Shown piece after piece: positions 1 through 5,149 of a stretch of DNA of 16,475 nt. The position numbers were made by a program, and so were the translations under genes. This DNA comes from an uncultured Alphaproteobacteria bacterium. Its GTDB lineage: Bacteria > Pseudomonadota > Alphaproteobacteria > CAKMZR01. Under the pieces are notes generated by a model, which saw only the letters and a list, made by a program, of their open reading frames with translations, was not told where the DNA came from and ran no database searches. The stretch's first letter is position 1. Every line of letters starts with the position of its first letter. The stretch is from contig CAKMZR010000019.1 of the NCBI GenBank assembly GCA_929200455.1, positions 1 to 16,475 on the forward strand, written 5' to 3'.

Positions 1-1028
1 ATTTTACGACGTGTGGTTGGATGATGTGGAACTGGCTTGTGGGATCTCTTGCAAGTGGTGCGACCTTGATATTGTATGATGGTCATCCTTTGCCGAGGGA
101 TGACGAGGGTTTTCTTTTTTCTTTGGCGGCACGAGAGCGTTTGACGTTTTTTGGTACGAGTGCCCGTTATCTCCAGACCTTATACCAGAAGGAATATAGG
201 GCTTTGGACTGTGATTTGTCGTCTCTCCGTACGGTGGCTTCGACGGGTTCGCCGTTGGCCCCGGAGGTTTTTGGGTATGTATACGATAGTATTAAGGAAG
301 ATGTACACTTGGCTTCTATTTCTGGGGGCACGGATATTATGGGTTGTTTTCTTTTGGGTTCACCGACGTTGCCTGTGCGGGCAGGCCAACTTCAGATGGG
401 AGGATTGGGCATGGAAGTGGCGGCCTATGATGAGGACGGTCACAAGGTGGAGGGCGTGTGCGGAGAGCTTGTGGCGTGTACACCTTTTCCCAATCAGCCC
501 TTAGGTTTTTGGCATGACAGTGGGGCGGAGCGTTACAGGTCGACTTATTATGAGAGATTTCCGGGCGTGTGGCATCACGGGGACTTGTTGACAGAAGTGC
601 CGGGGGAGGGTTTTGTGATACACGGTCGTTCGGATACGGTATTGAATCCAGGCGGCGTGCGAATAGGAAGTTCGGAGGTGCGGGATCCTGTGGAGAGGAT
701 GGAAGAGGTTGTGGAAGCGGTTGCGGTGGGTCATGATATGGGTCATGATGAGCGTATTATACTTTTTGTGGTGTTGCGAGAAGGAAAGAAAATGGACGAG
801 GTTTTGAAAAAGCGGATGTGTGAGAGGATACGTCATGAAGCGAGTCCCCGTCATATGCCGGCGTTGGTGGTTGAGGTGGAAGATATACCCCGTACTCTTT
901 CTGGCAAGGTCAGTGAGGTTGCGATAAGGGATCTTATTAATGGTCGTGATGTGACGAACAGGGATGCGTTGGCGAATCCTGAGAGTTTGGAGGTTTTGGC
1001 ACGGAATTTTGAACTTTTTGGTTTGTAG
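1..1028 (+). CDS. aacS: Acetoacetyl-CoA synthetase (acetoacetate-CoA ligase), C-terminal half, 5' end outside window
   Basis: An ANL-superfamily enzyme that activates acetoacetate with ATP and CoA to acetoacetyl-CoA in the cytoplasm, usually for ketone-body or PHB-derived carbon use. The frame is open from base 3 (reads FTTCGWMMWNWLV, typical of this family), so the first methionines near base 21 are internal. About 341 residues remain of a usual ~650. Visible landmarks are SISGGTD (adenylation core), HHGDLL, the hinge region GFVIHGRSDTVLNPGGVRIG, and the C-terminal PRTLSGKVSEVAIRDL with the catalytic adenylation lysine at codon 906-908. The tail LEVLARNFELFGL is also family-like. The gene ends 119 bases before the cyclase gene on the same strand. 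No clear hairpin terminator lies between them, so co-transcription is possible but unproven. The family call is from recognised motifs. Confidence 0.93.
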   Translation, partial: FTTCGWMMWNWLVGSLASGATLILYDGHPLPRDDEGFLFSLAARERLTFFGTSARYLQTLYQKEYRALDCDLSSLRTVASTGSPLAPEVFGYVYDSIKEDVHLASISGGTDIMGCFLLGSPTLPVRAGQLQMGGLGMEVAAYDEDGHKVEGVCGELVACTPFPNQPLGFWHDSGAERYRSTYYERFPGVWHHGDLLTEVPGEGFVIHGRSDTVLNPGGVRIGSSEVRDPVERMEEVVEAVAVGHDMGHDERIILFVVLREGKKMDEVLKKRMCERIRHEASPRHMPALVVEVEDIPRTLSGKVSEVAIRDLINGRDVTNRDALANPESLEVLARNFELFGL

Positions 1029-1147
1029 CAGGGGTGGCGGCGATGGGGTGGTGCAGGAGGGGGTGGTGGCGAAGAAAAGGAGTGGCGTCGAAGGGATTTG
1101 ATGAGAGTAAAAGACAGATAGACATATACATAAGGAAATTTTGATTT

Positions 1148-2404
1148 ATGGAAGAACATAGTGAGAAGTTATTGAAGGCAAAGCACATAGAGCGTTACCG
1201 TCGTCATGTGGTTATCTATGCTTTTTTGGTGGCGGTGACGTCATTTTTTTCTACGGTTGACGGTTTTGTGTATCCCTATCCTGAGTCTTTGAAGGTTGCG
1301 GTACGTTTCTACCAAAGTATTTCCTTTGGGGTCTTTTTTGTGACGGTGGTTTCGTTGGTCTTGTTGCGATTTGGTCGTTTTTTCACGGTTTTGCGTTATG
1401 GGGTTTGGGGTGCGACATTGTTATTTATCAGCACCTTGACGATTCTTACGGGGATGCAGACGGATATGGACATCATGCATGTTTTGGTTTTGATGGGGAG
1501 TCCGTTTATTGTGTTTTCTTGGCAAGAGCGTGTACATGTTTTGGTGAGTCTTGTTTTTAGTGTTGTGACGATTATTTTGGTGAAGTTTTTGGTGGAGAGT
1601 GTGGGAGGTATTTTGATTTTGCCTGAGGATGTGGTGTCATCTGCGCGTATGGCGACGTGGTTTTTGGCTTTTTTGCTGGGAGTTTATCTTGCGTATACAT
1701 TGTTTTCTGTGGATAAGAATCAGATGTGGCTTTTGAAGGAGAGGAAGAAGGTGGATGATCTTTTATGCAATGTGATGCCTGAGGTGATAGCGGATCGTTT
1801 GAAAGCGGGAGGCGGGGGTGTGATAGCGGAGAGTCATGAAAATGTGAGTGTATTGTTTGCGGATTTGAAGGGTTTTACGGCGTGGTGTCATGGTAGGGAT
1901 GCGCGGGCGACTTTTGAGGCTTTGGATGGTCTTGTGCGTTTGTTTGACGAGGTTGTGTCTCAAAATGGGGGTGAAAAGATCAAGACGATAGGGGATGGTT
2001 ATATGGCGGCGTGGGGAGTGCCGAAGGATTGTAAGGATCATGCGTTGCAGGCGTTGCGCGCGGGATATGGGATGATTCATGCGTTGGAGTCGCATACTTT
2101 GTACACGCGAGACGGTGTGGGTATGCGTGTAGGGATTCATTCAGGCATGGTGACGGCGGGTATTATTGGTCGTGACAAGTTTGCGTATGATTTATGGGGA
2201 GATACGGTGAACACGGCAAGCCGTATGGAGCAAAAATGTGCACCTATGAAGGTGACGGTGAGTTCTGAGACGATGTCTTATGTGAGGGAGAGTATGGAGG
2301 AGGGGGAGTATGAGGGGGAATATTTGGGAGAGGTGAGTGTAAAGGGCAAGGGAGATATGGAGATTTGGCAGGTGAATGAGGGTGTGAAGAAGGAGGGGGT
2401 GTGA
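1148..2404 (+). CDS. Membrane-bound class III adenylate cyclase, six predicted TM helices
   Basis: Predicted to make cAMP from ATP at the inner membrane. The 418 residues start with a basic cytosolic stretch, then six hydrophobic helices at about 21-38, 58-75, 83-101, 109-125, 129-149 and 166-186. A linker helix follows with LLCNVMPEVIADRL (about 205-218), typical of cyclases. The catalytic domain spans about 232-408. The metal-binding aspartates are D239 (LFADLKGF) and D283 (KTIGDGYM), the transition-state residues are N355 and R359 (DTVNTASRM), and the purine-selecting pair is K279 and D348, which points to ATP rather than GTP. All key residues are present. The start is supported by AAGGAA ten bases upstream. 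No HAMP, CHASE or other named sensor domain is evident, so the membrane part is probably the sensor. It converges on rlmE. Guanylate cyclase activity is less likely given the K/D pair. Confidence 0.93.
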   Translation: MEEHSEKLLKAKHIERYRRHVVIYAFLVAVTSFFSTVDGFVYPYPESLKVAVRFYQSISFGVFFVTVVSLVLLRFGRFFTVLRYGVWGATLLFISTLTILTGMQTDMDIMHVLVLMGSPFIVFSWQERVHVLVSLVFSVVTIILVKFLVESVGGILILPEDVVSSARMATWFLAFLLGVYLAYTLFSVDKNQMWLLKERKKVDDLLCNVMPEVIADRLKAGGGGVIAESHENVSVLFADLKGFTAWCHGRDARATFEALDGLVRLFDEVVSQNGGEKIKTIGDGYMAAWGVPKDCKDHALQALRAGYGMIHALESHTLYTRDGVGMRVGIHSGMVTAGIIGRDKFAYDLWGDTVNTASRMEQKCAPMKVTVSSETMSYVRESMEEGEYEGEYLGEVSVKGKGDMEIWQVNEGVKKEGV

Positions 2405-2414
2405 AGAAGGAGGG
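2381..2414 (+). repeat. Perfect 17-bp tandem duplication across the cyclase stop codon
   Basis: The 17 bases GGTGTGAAGAAGGAGGG occur twice back to back (2381-2397 and 2398-2414). The first copy encodes the last residues of the cyclase. The second contains the TGA stop at 2402-2404, because 17 is not a multiple of three and the second copy is read in another frame. More degenerate copies of GGAGGGTTTGAG follow to about 2440. The duplication therefore probably set the present C-terminus. Confidence 0.85.
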
Positions 2415-2464
2415 TGTTTGAGGGAGGAGGGTTTGAGGGATGGGGTGAGGGCGTGGAAATTTTT

Positions 2465-3106
2465 TTAGGGGGATGGTTTTTGGAAGCCGAGTCCTACGAG
2501 GTAGAGTTCTGAGGATGAGGATTGGGAAGCTTTGGGTTTGAAGGGTTTGAGGGATTGGGTCTGTGATTTCATGGCAAGACGGATGGGGTCTTCGACGGCT
2601 CCGTCACGAATTTTGAGGGTAAAGTTTCCGTTATCTCCGAGGAGGAGTTGGATGGCGTTCCAGACGTCTTCTATGGCGTTTGCCATTCTGATTCTGTCGA
2701 CTTTTGCGTGTCCGATGGTGTCGGGAGCGATATCGGAGATGACGCAGTTGACGGTTTGTCCTTGAAGGAGGTTAGAGATTTTTTCGATGAAGAGGGGGTC
2801 TGAGATGTCGGCGACGAGGGTTGTGATGCCTTGGAGGGGTTTTACGGGTGTTTTGTCGACGCCGATGATGAGTCCGTTTTCGCCTGTCCATTCTCGGGCG
2901 ACTTCTGCCCATCCTCCGGGGGCGCATCCGAGGTCGACGACCACATCATTTTTGTTGATGATTTGGAATTTCTGTTGGATATCGAGGAGTTTGTAGCTTG
3001 CTCGGGAGCGGTAGCCGTCTTTTTTTGCTTGTTTTACGAAGGGGTCACGTTGATGTTTTTGCCACCACTGTCGTGATTTTGCTTTTCGTGCGTGATGACG
3101 AGACAA
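2465..3106 (-). CDS. rlmE: 23S rRNA (uridine-2'-O)-methyltransferase RlmE (FtsJ/RrmJ)
   Basis: SAM-dependent 2'-O-methylation of the A-loop uridine of 23S rRNA (U2552 in E. coli numbering), a late 50S maturation step. The 213 residues match the family's ~210. The basic N-terminus (MSRHHARKAKSRQWWQKHQ) precedes RSRASYKLLDI, and the SAM loop is VVVDLGCAPGGW at 55-66. The catalytic K-D-K-E tetrad is intact: K39, D125 (ISDIAPD), K165 (TLKIRDG) and E200 (SSSELYLVGLGF). The gene starts 9 bases after rpsO stops and is the last gene of the minus-strand cluster, so it is probably co-transcribed with ribosome-assembly genes. Its place after rpsO is unusual, as many alphaproteobacteria have pnp there. 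It ends 60 bases from the convergent cyclase gene with no clear hairpin terminator between. Confidence 0.95.
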   Translation of the reverse strand: MSRHHARKAKSRQWWQKHQRDPFVKQAKKDGYRSRASYKLLDIQQKFQIINKNDVVVDLGCAPGGWAEVAREWTGENGLIIGVDKTPVKPLQGITTLVADISDPLFIEKISNLLQGQTVNCVISDIAPDTIGHAKVDRIRMANAIEDVWNAIQLLLGDNGNFTLKIRDGAVEDPIRLAMKSQTQSLKPFKPKASQSSSSELYLVGLGFQKPSP

Positions 3107-3115
3107 AGAAGGCTC

Positions 3116-3397
3116 TTATCGACGCAAGCCCAAGTCTTTTACGACCTGTTGGTAGCGTGTGAAGGAGATTTTTTTGAGGTAGTCGAGGAGGGATCGTCTT
3201 TTTCCGACCATGAGGAGGAGTCCCCGTCTGGAGTGGAAATCTTTTTTATGGATTTTGAGGTGTTCTGTGAGGTATTGGATTCTGTGGGTGAGGAGTGCGA
3301 CTTGGACTTCTGGAGATCCGGTATCGGTATCCTTTTGTTGAAAACGTGCGATGATGTCACTTTTTGTTTGGGGAGTCTCTGTGGTGGTGGTGTTCAT
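3116..3397 (-). CDS. rpsO: 30S ribosomal protein S15
   Basis: Primary 16S rRNA-binding protein of the 30S platform. Starting at the methionine encoded at 3397 gives 93 residues, close to the usual 89; the longer open frame to 3505 is only truB sequence read in another frame. AAAGGA lies just upstream at the normal distance. The ATG overlaps the truB TGA stop in an ATGA arrangement (3394-3397), so translation is probably coupled. Family signatures are DTGSPEVQVALLT, HKKDFHSRRGLLLMVGKRR and the end DYLKKISFTRYQQVVKDLGLRR in its usual place. The only difference from typical S15 is a threonine-rich N-terminus (MNTTTTETPQ). With no untranslated leader of its own, autoregulation would have to act inside the truB coding end. 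Confidence 0.97.
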   Translation of the reverse strand: MNTTTTETPQTKSDIIARFQQKDTDTGSPEVQVALLTHRIQYLTEHLKIHKKDFHSRRGLLLMVGKRRSLLDYLKKISFTRYQQVVKDLGLRR

Positions 3398-4638
3398 AGT
3401 GTTCCTTTCTCGTGTAGTGGACGTGTGGGTCGGTTGAATATGCATTGCACACGAAGAAAACCTGTTTCGCATCGTGCAATACCGATGACTTGCCCCCGTG
3501 TCCACACGGCATAGTTTTTGTCGTGATGAATAGGGTTGAGATGTGGGTGAGAAGAGAGGGGATTTTCCTTCTCTTCGCGGGTGTGTTTTTCTTTTTTGTC
3601 CTTGGAGACGCCGTCTCTTGCGTTGCTGCCCCCTGAGGTTCCATCCCTTGCGTTGTTGCCCTCGGAAACGCTGTCCCTTGAAGTGCTGCCCTCGGAAACG
3701 CCGTCCCTTGAAGTGCTGTCCTCGGAAACGCCGTCCCTTGAAGTGCTGTCCTCGGAAATGCTGCCCCTTGAGGTGGCATCCCCGGAAATGCGGTCTAAAG
3801 AGAAATCACCACGCAAATCCCGAACCTGAACCATAGCTACAGACTTCCCCTGCCGCCAGCCTAAAGCCCTCTCAGGATTAAGCTCTAAAGACGGAAAATC
3901 AGAAAACATACGGTCTAAAGAAAAAAAAGCCCTGCCCAAAGGGACACATGCGGCTCCACGAATGGCACTATAGGGTGTTTTTAAGATATGCTCAAGAGAA
4001 AGGGAGTCTTGGAGGGAAAAAAATCCAATGTGGGTGCGGCGTAACTGGACAACGGTCGCATAAGTGCCCAAAGCTCGAGCCAAATCCCGAGCCAAAGCCC
4101 GAACATAAACGCCCTTTCCACAGACCATGGAAAAACAAGCATGACGCTCATCAGGAGCACGAAGAAACGATAGGTCCCGAATATGAACCTTTCGAGGCGA
4201 AAGTAGAGGAGTCTCGCCGCGTCGTGCAAGATGATAAGCCCGCTTCCCCCCAACCTTGATGGCAGAATAAATAGGAGGCGTTTGCATGATTTCTCCCGTC
4301 CATGAAGGCAAAATGTCTTGGATGTCTTGAGGAGAAGGGAGCAGAGAAGCGGTTTTTTGAATGGCTCCTTCGCTGTCAAGCGTGTCTGTTTCTTGTCCCC
4401 AGCGTACGGTGAAAAGATAACGTTTTTCATTTCCCATGACATAAGCGGAGGTTTTTGTGGCCTCTCCGAAGGCAATGGGGAGCAGTCCCGTGGCGAAAGG
4501 ATCAAGAGTGCCTCCATGCCCTGTTTTTATGTGATTCCAGTGTTTTTTGATGAGTCCCATGGCACGAGCCGAAGAGAGACCTTGAGGTTTGTCAAGCATG
4601 AGCCAACCATGAAAGTCATGGATTTTCATGGTCGTCAT
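3394..4638 (-). CDS. truB: tRNA pseudouridine(55) synthase TruB with a decapeptide-repeat insertion in the PUA domain
   Basis: Converts U55 of the tRNA T-loop to pseudouridine. The 414 residues exceed the usual ~300-310. The catalytic domain holds LMLDKPQGLSS (13-23), GHGGTLDPFATGLL with the catalytic D46, PPIYSAIKVGGKRAY, and CGKGVYVRALARDLA. The C-terminal PUA region begins near ALGWRQGKSVAMVQVRD and ends with VIGIARCETGFLRVQCIFNR. Between these two PUA pieces lie about 90 residues of low-complexity sequence, including six ten-residue repeats (about residues 287-346, type SEDSTSRDGV) and a charged KDKKEKHTREEKE stretch. The start overlaps the rbfA end by 23 bases; methionine 4 (4629) is an alternative and neither has a good Shine-Dalgarno, so coupling to rbfA is likely. 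Codons for about residues 117-287 have opposite strand skew to the rest of the gene. Confidence 0.96.
   Translation of the reverse strand: MTTMKIHDFHGWLMLDKPQGLSSARAMGLIKKHWNHIKTGHGGTLDPFATGLLPIAFGEATKTSAYVMGNEKRYLFTVRWGQETDTLDSEGAIQKTASLLPSPQDIQDILPSWTGEIMQTPPIYSAIKVGGKRAYHLARRGETPLLSPRKVHIRDLSFLRAPDERHACFSMVCGKGVYVRALARDLARALGTYATVVQLRRTHIGFFSLQDSLSLEHILKTPYSAIRGAACVPLGRAFFSLDRMFSDFPSLELNPERALGWRQGKSVAMVQVRDLRGDFSLDRISGDATSRGSISEDSTSRDGVSEDSTSRDGVSEGSTSRDSVSEGNNARDGTSGGSNARDGVSKDKKEKHTREEKENPLSSHPHLNPIHHDKNYAVWTRGQVIGIARCETGFLRVQCIFNRPTRPLHEKGTL
3601..3780. repeat. 30-bp tandem repeat, six copies, inside truB
   Basis: Six contiguous 30-base units starting at 3601, 3631, 3661, 3691, 3721 and 3751, with a degenerate seventh beginning at 3781. 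The units at 3691 and 3721 are identical; the unit at 3661 differs at two bases, and the outer units are more diverged. Each encodes ten residues of the type SEDSTSRDGV on the minus strand, so copy-number change alters protein length without breaking the frame. There are no unique spacers, so this is not a CRISPR. Confidence 0.95.
3780..4290. other. Strand-skew inversion island within truB
   Basis: Around this block the plus strand is G+T rich in genes of both orientations. Inside it the plus strand is A+C rich: by hand count 15 of 60 bases are G or T in 4081-4140, against 41 of 60 in 8401-8460. The borders are visible by eye, near the end of the 30-bp repeats on one side and near 4290 on the other. 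The reading frame of truB runs through unbroken, so a simple inversion is excluded. Confidence 0.75.
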
Positions 4639-5149
4639 TGTGAGGGAGAGGGGGGATATTGTTTTTTATGAGGAGATGGATTCTGCTTGCGTGGTCGAAT
4701 CGTTCATCGGCGAAAAAGAGAAGGGCGGGTACATGTTTTTGGGTGATGTGTTTTGCAAGAGCCGAACGTAAGAATCCGGAAGCCCGGTTGAGTGCTTTTG
4801 TGATGGTCTGGACTTCTTTGAGATGTTGTTCTTTGGAGAGGAGAGAAGAAAGAGGATAGATTAAGACTCGCGCGGTCTTGAGGTCGGGAGTCATTTGGAC
4901 TTCTGAGATGGTAATTTTTTCGCTGTGTGCGAGTTCTGGGTCGCGAAAGTGAGTTTTGAGGAGGATGTCGGACAAGAGGTGGCGTATAATTTCTGCGACT
5001 CGTACGGGTCGATGAGAGTTTTCGTGAAGTTTTTGGGATTGAAGCGGAGGTTTGTCAAAAGCGAGGTCTGTTTGTCCTCTCGGATTTGACTTTTTGCTGC
5101 CACTTCTTTTTTTTTCACCCTTGAGAAGATTCTTGCCCATAACATGCAA
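4616..5149 (-). CDS. rbfA: 30S ribosome-binding factor A
   Basis: A 30S assembly and cold-adaptation factor that binds near helix 1 of 16S rRNA. It is 177 residues from the first ATG (5149), or 174 from the second at 5140, which is better spaced (9 bases) from the AGGA upstream. The KH-like core runs from RVAEIIRHLLSDILLK (about 50-65) through ITISEVQMTPDLKTARVLIYPL to NRASGFLRSALAKHI, the helix-kink-helix typical of RbfA, and VPALLFFADERFDHASRI. It has a basic, low-complexity N-terminal extension of about 45 residues. It overlaps infB by 26-35 bases and truB by up to 23, so the three are translated as a coupled set. A run of nine A residues in the coding strand lies at the start (5107-5115). 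Confidence 0.95.
   Translation of the reverse strand: MHVMGKNLLKGEKKRSGSKKSNPRGQTDLAFDKPPLQSQKLHENSHRPVRVAEIIRHLLSDILLKTHFRDPELAHSEKITISEVQMTPDLKTARVLIYPLSSLLSKEQHLKEVQTITKALNRASGFLRSALAKHITQKHVPALLFFADERFDHASRIHLLIKNNIPPLPHNDDHENP

Noticed and set aside
2405..2464. Bidirectional terminator between the cyclase and rlmE
   Set aside because: The sequence is a run of G-rich repeats without complementary arms; the T7 run near 2461 has no stem before it.
3398..3505. Longer rpsO start at 3505
   Set aside because: The extra 36 residues are truB sequence in another frame. S15 homology and a good Shine-Dalgarno support 3397.
3601..3795. CRISPR-like array
   Set aside because: The 30-bp units are directly adjacent with no unique spacers, and they encode in-frame decapeptides of TruB.
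3981..4517. 178-codon minus-strand open frame within truB
   Set aside because: It overlaps the conserved catalytic part of truB in another frame. Its hydrophobic look comes from the frame shift.
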